From Cutibacterium porci (lineage in GTDB: Bacteria > Actinomycetota > Actinomycetes > Propionibacteriales > Propionibacteriaceae), in assembly GCF_009696315.1 (NCBI RefSeq), contig NZ_VUMG01000003.1, positions 248,001 to 312,000 of the forward strand: DNA of 64,000 nucleotides, given 5' to 3'. The translations under genes and the position numbers were made by a program. Under the pieces are notes generated by a model. The model had not been told where the DNA came from, searched no databases, and saw only the letters and a list, made by a program, of their open reading frames with translations. The stretch's first letter is position 1. The number at the start of each line of letters is the position of its first letter. Positions 47,845-56,996 of the stretch are shown one piece after another.

Positions 47845-49142
47845 CGGTCAACTCCTCCCATAACAGGGTCCAGGGATGCCAAAGACGGCACCACGTCGGA
47901 AAGCATTCCGCCCTCACACATGGCGGGCAGAGACTGCACGTTAATAAATCCAGGATCACGCAAGTGGGACCGGTAGGGCCGGACGCCACCGTCAGAGACA
48001 AGGTGACAACCGAGCTCACCGCCGGCACCCTCAATAGCCTGGTACACCTGACCGGCAGGCACCCGGAATCCTTCGGTGACGATCTTAAAGTGATGGATAA
48101 GGGCCTCCATCGACTCGCCCATAATGTGACGGATGTGCTCGTTGGAGTTGCCCTGACCGTCGGGGCCTAGAGCCAGTTCAGCTGGCCAAGCGATATGCGG
48201 ATCCTCAACCATATGACGATCGCCCTGAGTGTCTTCAAGGCGCTTGAGGCACTGCTTAAGGATGCGTACCGACTGGTCCATCTCTTCGAGGCGGATGCGG
48301 AATCGCCCGTAGCAGTCACAGGTATCCCACGTGGCGACGTCGAAGTCATACGTGTCGTAGTCGCAGTAGGGCTGGGTCTTGCGAAGGTCCCATGGCAAGC
48401 CGGTGGCGCGCAGCGCAGGGCCGGTGACTCCCAGGGCCATACACGTCGACAAGTCGGCGTAACCGATGTTCTTGGTGCGGGCCTTGAAGATCGGGTTCTC
48501 GTTGCAGAACTGGCCGATCTCGGGAAGGTACTTCTCCATCCGCTTGATGAGGTCACGCAGTTGATCCAGGCCGGTCTCGGGAAGGTCCGTTGCGACGCCA
48601 CCGGGACGGATCCACGCGTTATTCATGCGCAAGCCAGTAACGGCTTGGTTGAACTCCAAGATAATCTCGCGCTCCCTCAAGCCAACCTCGGCCACTGAGG
48701 AAGCACCAAGCTCTAGACCGCCAGTACCAACCGCAATGAGGTGGGAGGAAATACGGTTCAGCTCGGTAATCATGACCCGAAGCACTCGGGCACGCTCGGG
48801 GACGTCGTCGGTGATGCCAAGCAGCTTCTCGACGGCTAGGCAGTACACCAACTCGTTAAAGAAGTTCGCGACGTAATTGCACCGCGTCATGAAGGTAACG
48901 CCCTGAGTCCAAGTGCGGAACTCCATGTTCTTTTCGATGCCGGTATGGAGGAAGCCGATTCCGACGCGCAGGTCGGTCACAGACTCACCGTCAAGCTCAA
49001 TGATGAGCCTCATCACGCCGTGGGTGGACGGGTGGGACGGCCCAAAGTTCACGACGACAGTTTCGTCGCCTCGCTCGGCGGCCTCATCAACGATCTGGGC
49101 CCAGTCACCGCCCTGGGACAAGTACTCGTGGTTCTCGCTCAT
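47841..49142 (-). CDS. nuoD: NADH-quinone oxidoreductase subunit D
   Basis: This is the 433-aa 49-kDa subunit lining the quinone site. [20 protein letters not shown] is the conserved N-terminal loop with the quinone-site His, and the C-terminal [30 protein letters not shown] matches the family. The ATG shares one base with the nuoC stop (TGATG). Confidence 0.97.
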   Translation of the reverse strand: MSENHEYLSQGGDWAQIVDEAAERGDETVVVNFGPSHPSTHGVMRLIIELDGESVTDLRVGIGFLHTGIEKNMEFRTWTQGVTFMTRCNYVANFFNELVYCLAVEKLLGITDDVPERARVLRVMITELNRISSHLIAVGTGGLELGASSVAEVGLREREIILEFNQAVTGLRMNNAWIRPGGVATDLPETGLDQLRDLIKRMEKYLPEIGQFCNENPIFKARTKNIGYADLSTCMALGVTGPALRATGLPWDLRKTQPYCDYDTYDFDVATWDTCDCYGRFRIRLEEMDQSVRILKQCLKRLEDTQGDRHMVEDPHIAWPAELALGPDGQGNSNEHIRHIMGESMEALIHHFKIVTEGFRVPAGQVYQAIEGAGGELGCHLVSDGGVRPYRSHLRDPGFINVQSLPAMCEGGMLSDVVPSLASLDPVMGGVDR

Positions 49143-49966
49143 CAGTTGTAGCTCCTGCGCTGGTCCGGCGGTGGTACGACGGCACCTTTGTACTCAATCG
49201 GGATGCCACCGAGTGGGTAGTCCTTGCGCTGCGGGTGGCCAACCCAGTCATCAGGCATGAGGATGCGGGTAAGGGCCGGATGGCCGTCGAAAATAACCCC
49301 AAACATGTCCCACGCCTCGCGTTCCTGGAAGTCCGCGTGCGGGTAAACCGAAACGATGCTTGGCACGTGAGGGAGGGACTCGATGTCGCTGCGTCCGGTA
49401 CGGGCGACGTCCTCCTGGCCAGGATCAGCCAGAGCGACCTCGAGGCGAATGCGTCGATTATGTGTCATCGACAGAAGGTCATACACGACGTGCATTTCGC
49501 GACCGGCCATCTTCGGATAGTGCACGCAGGTCAAACACGAACAGCTCTCGAAGCGCAGGGCCTCGTCGTCGCGCAGCACCTTGACGAGTTCGAGGAGCTT
49601 CTCAGGGCGGACGAAGAACGTAATTTCCCCGCGATCAACCACGGTTAAGCCATCAGAAAAGTCCGGGACAAGTTCTTCCATGCGATCGGCAACCTCGTCG
49701 AACCATCCGCCGTAGGGACGTTCAGAGCTGCCAGCAATCTCAACCGTGCGGACGATACCGCCATAACCAGAGGTATCACCAGGGCCGGACGTCGCCCCCC
49801 ACATGCCCTTGCGAGTATCAATGCGACGATCTGCCCACTCGCGACCCTGCGCTGGGGTGTGAACCTGATCGGGCTTGCTCGAATCGAGGAAGTTACGACC
49901 GTCAGGAATGCGGTCTCCGGAATCTGAGCCGCCAGCAGCGCCGCTCGGGGTCGGCTTGTCACTCAT
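49142..49966 (-). CDS. nuoC: NADH-quinone oxidoreductase subunit C
   Basis: This is the 274-aa 30-kDa subunit. [20 protein letters not shown] and [16 protein letters not shown] are diagnostic. The N-terminal ~80 residues (Gly/Asp/Ser-rich) are an extension common in actinobacteria. The ATG overlaps nuoB. Confidence 0.96.
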   Translation of the reverse strand: MSDKPTPSGAAGGSDSGDRIPDGRNFLDSSKPDQVHTPAQGREWADRRIDTRKGMWGATSGPGDTSGYGGIVRTVEIAGSSERPYGGWFDEVADRMEELVPDFSDGLTVVDRGEITFFVRPEKLLELVKVLRDDEALRFESCSCLTCVHYPKMAGREMHVVYDLLSMTHNRRIRLEVALADPGQEDVARTGRSDIESLPHVPSIVSVYPHADFQEREAWDMFGVIFDGHPALTRILMPDDWVGHPQRKDYPLGGIPIEYKGAVVPPPDQRRSYN

Positions 49967-50520
49967 CGCATGAGCCCCTTCTGCTCGAGGGTGGTCTTAG
50001 CTTCAAGGGCGCGCTTCTCCTTGGCTGCCTCAACCTCGGACATGTGGCCCATGAGCGGCCAATGCTGGATCTGCTCACGAATCTTAAAGACGGCGTCGAT
50101 GAGCATGTCGGGGCTGGGCGGACAGCCTGGCAGATAGACGTCCACCGGAACGATATGGTCGCAACCCTGAATGACCGCGTAATTGTTGAAGATGCCACCT
50201 GACGAGGCGCACGCACCCATCGAGATAACCCACTTGGGTTCCGGCATTTGGTCGTATAGCTGACGGACCACCGGAGCCATCTTCTGGCTCACCCGGCCCG
50301 AGACAATCATGAGATCGGCCTGACGGGGAGAGGCACGGAAAACCTCGTGGCCCCAGCGCGCGGCGTCGGCGCGGGGGCCACCATAAGAAATCATCTCAAT
50401 GGCGCAGCAGGCTAGGCCCATGGTCAGCGGCCAGAATGAGGTCTTGCGGAGCCATCCGACGATGGCCTCCATTGAGGTCATCACGATGCCAGCTGGGACG
50501 TCAGCGTCGTACTCAGCCAT
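49963..50520 (-). CDS. nuoB: NADH-quinone oxidoreductase subunit B
   Basis: This is the 185-aa subunit holding cluster N2, the electron donor to quinone. The ligands are the paired Cys in [14 protein letters not shown], Cys in [15 protein letters not shown] and Cys in [12 protein letters not shown]. It starts 95 nt after nuoA. Confidence 0.97.
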   Translation of the reverse strand: MAEYDADVPAGIVMTSMEAIVGWLRKTSFWPLTMGLACCAIEMISYGGPRADAARWGHEVFRASPRQADLMIVSGRVSQKMAPVVRQLYDQMPEPKWVISMGACASSGGIFNNYAVIQGCDHIVPVDVYLPGCPPSPDMLIDAVFKIREQIQHWPLMGHMSEVEAAKEKRALEAKTTLEQKGLMR

Positions 50521-50615
50521 TCTCGCGCGTCCTTTCTTTTCTTAAGCGTTGAGCGACGTGACGTTCGAGCCACTCAACATATTGCTGCACGCGACCCTCA
50601 GGCCGCGCGGGAACA

Positions 50616-50975
50616 TCAAGTCCAATCTAGGCCGCCGCGGCGACGGATGTAGAGGTACGGGACGAATACCATCGCCACGAACAGCACCATCTCTACCAGC
50701 GCAAAAACGCCGAGGTGGTTAAAGTCAACCGCCCACGGGTAGAGGAACATGATGTCGATGTCGAACACGATGTAAAGCATCGCAACAACAAAGAACTTGA
50801 CAGGGAATTTTCCGCCGCCTGCAGGCTGTGGAGTCGGTTCAATACCGCACTCGTAGATTTCATGCTTGGAGCGGTTGGGCCGCTTTACCGCAAGAAGGAC
50901 GTTAACTGCGATCGTCGCCAGCACGAAGACCGCGCCGAGGATGACCATCCCCACAAGGGGAGCGTATCCGTTCAT
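50616..50975 (-). CDS. nuoA: NADH-quinone oxidoreductase subunit A
   Basis: This is a 119-aa three-helix subunit. The loop KHEIYECGIEPTPQPAGGGKF contains the conserved Cys and the membrane segment FVVAMLYIVFDIDIMFLYPW the conserved Asp residues. The ATG at 50975 follows AAAGGTGGTGAG. It is the first gene of the nuo operon, downstream of a palindrome. Confidence 0.96.
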   Translation of the reverse strand: MNGYAPLVGMVILGAVFVLATIAVNVLLAVKRPNRSKHEIYECGIEPTPQPAGGGKFPVKFFVVAMLYIVFDIDIMFLYPWAVDFNHLGVFALVEMVLFVAMVFVPYLYIRRRGGLDWT

Positions 50976-51003
50976 CTCACCACCTTTGGTCAGCACCATT
51001 CGC

Positions 51004-51027
51004 TCAGACCATACGACTCTGGTCTGA
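51004..51027 (-). promoter_or_regulatory. Palindrome upstream of nuoA (candidate operator)
   Basis: A perfect 8-bp inverted repeat, TCAGACCA-N8-TGGTCTGA, lies 28 nt upstream of the nuoA ATG. A -10-like TATGGT on the minus strand overlaps one arm. There is no T-run, and the upstream gene ends 72 nt away on the same strand. Spacing of half-sites (about 1.5 turns centre to centre) suits a dimeric regulator. Confidence 0.5.
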
Positions 51028-51098
51028 CATCCCGGTACTTCGGGTTACCTAACTTCAGGCCTGCTGCCCTGATGTGCGCTTCGTTACAGGCCATGAGA

Positions 51099-52361
51099 TC
51101 AGACCGACGGGGTAATCCTCGTCAGAATGTTGATAATACGATCATCGACGTCTCCTGCCCGGGAATCAGTGAGGTTTGCCAGCAATTTGTTGACGAACAT
51201 CATGAGTCGACGGCGCGGAAGCCCGTACGTCGTGCAGATCTTCATGACGCGCGGATCACCAATGAGCCGCACGAAGATCGTGCCAAGCCGGTAGTAACCA
51301 CCAAAGTGGCGCTGGAGAGCCCGCGGGTACCCCTGCAGCGCCTTCTCGGAAGCCGACGTCTGGTGACCGCGATAATGTGCCTCGGCAATCGCGTCAGCCG
51401 CCAGCTCACCAGCCTCCATGGCGTAGTCGATACCCTCACCATTGAAGGGGTTGACCATGCCACCGGCGTCACCTACTAAGAGCAGACCGTCGCGGTAATG
51501 AGGTTGACGATTAAACGCCATTGGCAAGGCGGCACCGCGGATCGGCCCCTCCCGGTGATCGTCGTCGAGAGTCCACTCAGCGGGCAGATGAGACAACCAC
51601 CGCTTCATCAGCGAGCGGTAATCAGTGTGACCGAAAGCGGCCGAGGAGTTAAGCATTCCCAGACCAATATTGACCGTCCCGTCTCCTTCGGGAAAAGCCC
51701 AGCCATACCCAGGTAAAAGATCCGATTTTTGCGGGGTGCCATCCCATAATTCGAGCCAGCTCTCCAAATTGTCCGATTCAGACAACACAGAACGGTAATA
51801 CGCGCGTACCGCCACACCCATAGGGCGATCGTCACGCTTGTGTAAGCCCATTGCTAAACCGAGACGGGAAGAGTTGCCATCGGCGGCGACGACAACGGGT
51901 GCGGAATACTCGGTGCCCTCAGAGGTTCGGACACCACGAATACGACCATTAGGGGCCAGAATCGGATCGGTGACATTGGCCCCCTCCACGAGGGTGACTC
52001 CCTGTGACGCGGCGTGACGGGCCAGCCTCTCGTCGAGAACCGAGCGTCGGCACACCATACCGAAATTGGGGAAATCAGCCAGCTCGGGCCACGGAAGGTT
52101 GAATGGGGCGATCCGCCCACCGTGGATTCGCAATCCCTGCGTGTGCTTCCACCCGGCGTCTTCGGACACGTCGATCCCCAACCGAATGAGTTGCTTGACG
52201 GCGCGCGGAGTCAAGCCATCACCACAGACCTTGTCGCGGGGAAAGGTCGCCTTCTCGAGCAGTATGACGTGCAGTCCCCGGTGCGCAAGATGCGTAGCAG
52301 TCGCTGAACCACCAGGCCCAGCACCGACGACGACGACGTCGGACTCTATCTGACTCGTCAC
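51099..52361 (-). CDS. FAD-dependent geranylgeranyl reductase family protein (MenJ-like)
   Basis: This is a 420-aa flavoprotein. The N-terminal Rossmann motif is VVVVGAGPGGSATATHLAHRG, followed by PRDKVCGDGLTPRAVKQL, and LLVGDAGGMVNPFNGEGIDY is the second FAD motif. In mycobacteria the homologue MenJ saturates one isoprene of menaquinone. Its position beside nuoA and near menG and a prenyl synthase supports that, but the substrate is inferred. The GTG at 52361 follows AAGGAGGGG. Confidence 0.85.
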   Translation of the reverse strand: MTSQIESDVVVVGAGPGGSATATHLAHRGLHVILLEKATFPRDKVCGDGLTPRAVKQLIRLGIDVSEDAGWKHTQGLRIHGGRIAPFNLPWPELADFPNFGMVCRRSVLDERLARHAASQGVTLVEGANVTDPILAPNGRIRGVRTSEGTEYSAPVVVAADGNSSRLGLAMGLHKRDDRPMGVAVRAYYRSVLSESDNLESWLELWDGTPQKSDLLPGYGWAFPEGDGTVNIGLGMLNSSAAFGHTDYRSLMKRWLSHLPAEWTLDDDHREGPIRGAALPMAFNRQPHYRDGLLLVGDAGGMVNPFNGEGIDYAMEAGELAADAIAEAHYRGHQTSASEKALQGYPRALQRHFGGYYRLGTIFVRLIGDPRVMKICTTYGLPRRRLMMFVNKLLANLTDSRAGDVDDRIINILTRITPSV

Positions 52362-52571
52362 GCGCGGCCCCTCCTTATGAACAATGACATGTGACGCCGG
52401 AACCCCGACGGCCTGCAAGGGGGAGTCTAGGGGGTTGCCAACAATAAGCATGCCAGCGCATCAGGTTTACGACGCCAACGGGCGAGCCACCTGGGACCCC
52501 ATAACGTCCGATGTTTCCGTAATTCACTGACACAATCCGTCGATGACACTATGCAGTGCTACGCTCCCGGC

Positions 52572-52591
52572 GAAAAACTTAAATGTTTTTC
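52572..52591. promoter_or_regulatory. AT-rich palindrome upstream of the secreted-protein gene
   Basis: GAAAAAC and GTTTTTC flank a TTAAAT centre, forming a 7-bp perfect inverted repeat 37 nt before the ATG at 52629. It stands out in a ~60% GC genome and could be an operator. Nothing else recognisable is in the 267-nt gap (52362-52628), although the stretch to 52620 is AT-rich and probably contains the promoter. Confidence 0.45.
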
Positions 52592-52628
52592 ACAATTAAT
52601 CATACGTACGACATATCAGGAGATCATC

Positions 52629-53114
52629 ATGCTCATTCAGATTGCTGCCAGTATTGCGGCGGCATCAGCCATGACGTTCGGAATACCCGGGACCGTCACC
52701 CCCATAAATACCAACCACCTTTCCCCCGAACCACAGGTTTCTGTAACGGACATCTCACAGCACACGGGACCATTTGCTGTAACCACCCCTCTCACCGTCA
52801 AGGTCACCCCGAGCGCACCATGCGTCAGCAGCGACGGTCATCAGGAATCCATCGTGGCTCGCATCCTTGACGACCAAGGCCATCAGGTGTGGGCAGGAAC
52901 CTTCGACGAGTCAACGCTCATCGGCGGCACAGGCCGTGGCACCGCGACCTTCCACGTCGGGTCTGCGGCAGCCACCTTCAACTACCACGGCAGCCAGCGC
53001 ACTACCTACCGCACCTTGGGCTACTGCGCCTACCCGCACTACGTTGACGGCAACCGGGAGCGCCTCTCCAAGGTCGGCGTCGCACCATTCACGGTAGATC
53101 CCGCCAAGAACTGA
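52629..53114 (+). CDS. Secreted protein of unknown function
   Basis: This is a 161-aa protein. ATG 52629 follows AGGAG at good spacing and gives a short hydrophobic N-terminus (MLIQIAASIAAASAMTFGIPG) that looks like a signal peptide, though it lacks a strongly basic start. The mature part has two cysteines (SAPCVSS and LGYCAYP) that could form one disulfide and an extended, beta-rich composition (SVTDISQHTGPFAVTTPLTV). I do not recognise a family. It is 85 nt upstream of the MenF-like gene. Confidence 0.65.
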   Translation: MLIQIAASIAAASAMTFGIPGTVTPINTNHLSPEPQVSVTDISQHTGPFAVTTPLTVKVTPSAPCVSSDGHQESIVARILDDQGHQVWAGTFDESTLIGGTGRGTATFHVGSAAATFNYHGSQRTTYRTLGYCAYPHYVDGNRERLSKVGVAPFTVDPAKN

Positions 53115-53119
53115 GTCAT

Positions 53120-53202
53120 CATGGGCAGTGCCGCAGACCACCCTCGTGCGGCAGCTGTCGGCCCCTGCCGCCTCTCACAGCAATGAGACGGCACTGCCCA
53201 TG
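53120..53202 (+). promoter_or_regulatory. Nested inverted repeats covering the MenF-like start codon
   Basis: A 14-bp perfect inverted repeat, CATGGGCAGTGCCG (53120-53133) and CGGCACTGCCCATG (53189-53202), has the ATG at 53200 inside its right arm. Inside lies a second hairpin, GCGGCAG (53148-53154) with CTGCCGC (53165-53171). TGCCGC at 53129-53134 can instead pair with GCGGCA at 53148-53153, so two folds compete. This suggests RNA-level control of translation or a transcript end for the upstream gene. Confidence 0.6.
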
Positions 53203-54492
53203 TGGACGTCTCTCAGTTATCCTGCCACCGTGATCCTTGACCCAGGTTCAACCCGCTTGCGCGCCCGTACCATCTCGATCCCGGACCCTGGTCCACTCGA
53301 AAAGTACATGACGCCAAACGATTCGGTGTGTTTTTTACACCGCAACTACGGCATGGTTGGGCTCGGCGAGATCACGCGATTCGAGACGGATTCCCCGGTA
53401 GCCGCCGACGTGTGGTGGGAGGCGCTGTGCGACGATCTTGAACATGAGACCGAGATGCCTGGCGCCGAGGCCACCGGCCCGGTCGCATTCGGATCTTTCA
53501 CGTTTGATCCAGATAGGTCGTCGTCACGGTCGGTGATGATCCTTCCCCAAACGATCATTGGACGCTGGCCTGGCTATTCGTGGCTCACCCAACTTTCTTG
53601 GGACAGCATTACCAACGATGCTCCTCGTCAACAGAGTGCGCCCCGACCGCCGGCATCCGTAACACTGCGCGATGGGGTCGTCACTGAGCGAGGTTGGCGT
53701 GAGGTGGCCCGACTCGTCCAAGACATCATGTCGCCGGGCAGCCTTGACCAAATCGTCCTTATGCGTGATTTTGAGGCCAAAGCAGCCTCCCCTATCGACC
53801 CCCGCTGGATCGTCGAAACCCTGCGTCATCAATTCCCGAACGCGTACACCTACCTTGTTGAAGGATCTGTCGGCACCACGTCGAAGCTCACCGTCGGAGT
53901 GAGCAAGTCGTTAATTACGTCTCGGGTCATGACCCATTCACCCGCTACCGACGTCAACCATCAGACACTGCTATCTGCACTTCAGGGCAGAGGACCACTA
54001 GCAGCCCACCATGACGAGATCGTCGAGCAGACCTGCAAGCGTCTTGAGCAGTTCTGTGACACGGTTCACGTTCCCGACTGTCCAGGGTGCGTCTATAGTG
54101 ACGCCTCAACCTACCTGGTTACCGATGTCACTGGTATTCACTCCCCCGACCAAGGATCGTGTCTGGCTCTTGTGGATGCCCTGTGCCCACCGGCCTTCGT
54201 CACCGGGCTGCCGCCGCATCGCGCCACGTCTGTGCTGGCTGAAGTGGAGCACGTCGACCGTGGCCGTGTTTCCGGCCCCACTGGCTGGGTCGATTCCTTG
54301 GGCAATGGCCAGTGGGTTACGGACTGTCGTGGCGGCCAAATCGACGCCACCGATCCGTCCCTTGTGCATGTCTTCTCGGGGCATCCCATCGGCCGCGACG
54401 ACGACGCGGACATGTTGTCGACCGAGGCGGAGCGTCGCATTGATGTGCTACAGGATCTCTTTCCCGTCGACGTCTGTCGAGGCGTCGCATAG
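53200..54492 (+). CDS. Isochorismate synthase-like protein (MenF family), probably catalytically altered
   Basis: This is a 430-aa chorismate-binding-fold protein, colinear with actinobacterial MenF/EntC enzymes that convert chorismate to isochorismate. Many active-site positions differ: the general-base Lys of the usual DKVVLAR block is Gln184 (SLDQIVLMRD); the AGT loop reads THSPATD; the usual HP(T/S)AAVCG is CPPAFVTG; and the final E-x2-E-T-x2-K Mg/chorismate block is DMLSTEAER. The frame is open throughout, so it may be a pseudoenzyme or have another role. Start ATG 53200 is preferred over GTG 53128. Confidence 0.7.
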   Translation: MWTSLSYPATVILDPGSTRLRARTISIPDPGPLEKYMTPNDSVCFLHRNYGMVGLGEITRFETDSPVAADVWWEALCDDLEHETEMPGAEATGPVAFGSFTFDPDRSSSRSVMILPQTIIGRWPGYSWLTQLSWDSITNDAPRQQSAPRPPASVTLRDGVVTERGWREVARLVQDIMSPGSLDQIVLMRDFEAKAASPIDPRWIVETLRHQFPNAYTYLVEGSVGTTSKLTVGVSKSLITSRVMTHSPATDVNHQTLLSALQGRGPLAAHHDEIVEQTCKRLEQFCDTVHVPDCPGCVYSDASTYLVTDVTGIHSPDQGSCLALVDALCPPAFVTGLPPHRATSVLAEVEHVDRGRVSGPTGWVDSLGNGQWVTDCRGGQIDATDPSLVHVFSGHPIGRDDDADMLSTEAERRIDVLQDLFPVDVCRGVA

Positions 54493-54499
54493 CGCGCGG

Positions 54500-54522
54500 A
54501 GTGGGGATGATTCAATCCCCGC
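54500..54522. terminator. Bidirectional hairpin between convergent genes
   Basis: GGGGAT (54503-54508) pairs with ATCCCC (54515-54520) across a 6-nt loop, extendable with flanking pairs. It lies in the 36-nt gap between two convergent stops. Confidence 0.5.
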
Positions 54523-54528
54523 TTATGC

Positions 54529-56250
54529 TCACCTCCGCTTGCGCTCAATCACTTTCTTTTCTACCTTGCCGCCGCGGGCTTCCTGACGAGCTTCAGCGAG
54601 TTGACGCTGTGATTCCTCACGCATTTCGGCGAGGTCCTGCTGGTTCATACCCCCCATGCGCAGGAATCCGAACACCACCACGGCGATAAATACCGACACC
54701 CAGGGCGACCATCCCAGCACCACCGGAATGGTGATAACAGCGACCATGTCGAACCCGCGGATGAGGTTGAACATCAGCCCTGGGGGCATTGCGCCCGCCT
54801 GGGTTGCCACCATCGGTGACGAGTAATCGGCCGGTTTCGCGCTTACCCATCGAATGGCACCGGCAAGGCCACCGGCAGCCGTCACCAAGCCGTACATGAT
54901 GGCTCGGTCCCATGGCCGTGACGTCGCAGAACCGATGCCGTGAAAGGCTGGGATGACGGCAATTGCCCACACCACTGCAGCCACAGCTGGCACCACTGAC
55001 GCCGCTGAAATGACTTGGCTCGTCGTAAAGGGCAAGCAGCGCACTAACCCCTTGCTGCGAGTGAGCACTCGCAGGCTGGTAAAGAAGGGCACTAATGCCG
55101 CTACGAGGACCAGGGCCGACACCGGGACCGTCAGGGCGCCGAATCCCAAGGCCGAGACGGCGTAAGGCACCACAGCCGTCACGATGAGGGCAAACAGCGG
55201 CTTCGGAGACCGCATAACACGCTGTACATCACGCCACACCAGGGCCCTCAAGCCCTCGCCCCGTCCGCGAGTGGGACGGACGTGGCCACGCTCGATGGCC
55301 TCGCGTTCCTGAAGGATGTCTCGGATGAGAGCAAAGTCAAGGGCGAAGGCAGCTCCTTGCATACCGGATGCCAGTGAGCCACCGGCCATGAGACGGGCGC
55401 GTCGGATCCGATTGAGGCGCAGCCGTGCCAGCAGGACGGTGACGACGAGCAGTATCGCTCCAGCGACAGCTACCGCAGCTGTTAGGTTGGTATCGCTCAT
55501 CGGTACCGCATACCACCCAGACGCCGTCGAGATGACTCCCAGCAGCACCGCTAAACCAGCCAATCCAGCCAAGGCCTCGACGGCTTTCACTGGCCACGCC
55601 CGTTCGGCCCCCTGCTCGGCAGCCGCAAAGGAGACGACCCCGCCAGCGCCCAGGGCAGTCGCTAGGGTCCAGGCGACGACGGCCTTCCCAGCGGCTCCGG
55701 TGAGGGCGGCCACCAAAGCTCCTAGAACGGCACCACCGAGCACCGACACAAGCACTGCAGCGCGCAGGCGCTTGGCGAGGAACTTGGCCCGGTCGATGGG
55801 GGCATCCATGAGCCAGAATCCTTCGGCTGCCGACGCGAGTACCGGTCCGAAGACTCGGGCAGCGGCTAGGGCGAAGGCCAGCACTCCGCACAATGCTGCC
55901 CACGGCAGCAAACCGCGCGCCGTTTGGCATCCCGTCGAGGTGCAGCCTGAGGCCTGCCCCTGGGCCTGCACGATGAGGCTGATAATCATGGCGAGGACGA
56001 CGACTAACGAGAACACGAGTACGTATGCGTCGCCGATAGCCTGCCGAATGTTGCGAGTGGTACGGCCTTTGCGCCAGTCGCCCATCAGGAGGGAAAGCTG
56101 ACGCTCGTCAGCCTGACCGCCGAAGAAGTCGTCGGGGCGGTGGGAAATAACGAGCTCAGGGTCGGGGAGGGTCTGACTCTCGGCGATGTGCGGTTCGGGC
56201 TGGGATGCCTTGGGGCGGGGCTTGGAATGCTTACTATTGCGCCGACTCAT
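54529..56250 (-). CDS. Large membrane protein, ABC transporter permease component (DUF6297-like)
   Basis: This is a 573-aa protein with a hydrophilic basic N-terminus (~75 residues), about 12 hydrophobic segments and a charged C-terminal tail (LAEMREESQRQLAEARQE, coiled-coil-like) ending KKVIERKRR. Its GTG/ATG overlaps the ATPase gene stop by 4 nt, so the two form an ABC pair. The internal duplication of ~6 helices suggests a fused permease. I associate it tentatively with the actinobacterial DUF6297 family. Substrate unknown. Confidence 0.75.
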   Translation of the reverse strand: MSRRNSKHSKPRPKASQPEPHIAESQTLPDPELVISHRPDDFFGGQADERQLSLLMGDWRKGRTTRNIRQAIGDAYVLVFSLVVVLAMIISLIVQAQGQASGCTSTGCQTARGLLPWAALCGVLAFALAAARVFGPVLASAAEGFWLMDAPIDRAKFLAKRLRAAVLVSVLGGAVLGALVAALTGAAGKAVVAWTLATALGAGGVVSFAAAEQGAERAWPVKAVEALAGLAGLAVLLGVISTASGWYAVPMSDTNLTAAVAVAGAILLVVTVLLARLRLNRIRRARLMAGGSLASGMQGAAFALDFALIRDILQEREAIERGHVRPTRGRGEGLRALVWRDVQRVMRSPKPLFALIVTAVVPYAVSALGFGALTVPVSALVLVAALVPFFTSLRVLTRSKGLVRCLPFTTSQVISAASVVPAVAAVVWAIAVIPAFHGIGSATSRPWDRAIMYGLVTAAGGLAGAIRWVSAKPADYSSPMVATQAGAMPPGLMFNLIRGFDMVAVITIPVVLGWSPWVSVFIAVVVFGFLRMGGMNQQDLAEMREESQRQLAEARQEARGGKVEKKVIERKRR

Positions 56251-56891
56251 CCGCGCGGGCCTCCCAATTCGACGGTTCGAGCACCAAGGGTTTTGACGAG
56301 GGCCGGTTCATGGCTGGCCATCACGATCGCCAGGCCGTGATTCATCTCCTCGCGCAGCCTCTTACCAAGCCAGGCAACACCTTCAACGTCAAGGCGAGCT
56401 TCGGGCTCGTCGAGGACAAGAAGCTTGCGGGGGCGAACGAGGGCGGTTGCCAGGCCCAGTCGGCGCCGCTGGCCTGAGGAGAGGGTGCCAGGCAGCTGTC
56501 CGGACTGCGGAACAAGCTGAACCTCTTCAAGCACCTCGTCGACGAGAGCGTCGGCGTCAACGAGGCCGTGAGCGCGAGCAAGTAAATCGAGGTGCTCCAC
56601 TACTGACAGATCAGGGAAAAAGTCGAGGTCGTCAATGACCGTGGCAACGTTGCGACGAAACTCTGGGTTCGTCTCGGACACCTTCTTACCGAGCACCTCG
56701 ATCGTTCCCGAGCTGGGGCGATCGGCTCCCACCAGCATTCTCAGTACCGTCGACTTACCGGCACCGTTGCGGCCAGTGAGAGCGACGGCTTCCCCTTCGT
56801 GAACGGTAAGGGAGAGGTGATCGACGATAGTTCGGTCGCCGTAAGACTTCGAAATGTCCTTGGCGACGAGGACGGTAGAGCGAGATGCCAT
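56247..56891 (-). CDS. ABC transporter ATPase
   Basis: This is a 214-aa nucleotide-binding subunit. Walker [10 protein letters not shown], signature LSSGQRRR, Walker [13 protein letters not shown] and H-loop ASHEP. The Ser in place of the first Gly of LSGGQ is a small variation. The ATG at 56891 is chosen ([18 protein letters not shown]); an in-frame ATG 9 nt earlier is possible. It is the first gene of an ATPase-permease pair, divergent from menG. Confidence 0.88.
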   Translation of the reverse strand: MASRSTVLVAKDISKSYGDRTIVDHLSLTVHEGEAVALTGRNGAGKSTVLRMLVGADRPSSGTIEVLGKKVSETNPEFRRNVATVIDDLDFFPDLSVVEHLDLLARAHGLVDADALVDEVLEEVQLVPQSGQLPGTLSSGQRRRLGLATALVRPRKLLVLDEPEARLDVEGVAWLGKRLREEMNHGLAIVMASHEPALVKTLGARTVELGGPRG

Positions 56892-56961
56892 GCTGGCCAT
56901 TCTCGCGCACGGGCAAGACCTACCTCAACCACCGCCAACCACAAGTACCCGCTCGAGGGGG

Positions 56962-56996
56962 TTAAGGGGGAGTCGTCTCCCCCTTACAATAAACAC
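56962..56996 (+). promoter_or_regulatory. menG promoter with palindrome between -35 and -10
   Basis: TACAAT at 56985-56990 places the start of transcription at about 56997, the G of the menG GTG, predicting a leaderless mRNA. The spacer is a perfect 10-bp palindrome, TAAGGGGGAG-TCGT-CTCCCCCTTA (56963-56986), overlapping the weak -35 TTAAGG and touching the -10. A repressor bound there would block polymerase. Confidence 0.55.

Noticed and set aside
53128-53199. GTG 53128 as the start of the MenF-like gene
   Set aside because: It would place the long inverted repeat inside coding sequence, has no good ribosome-binding site, and adds 24 residues without family similarity.
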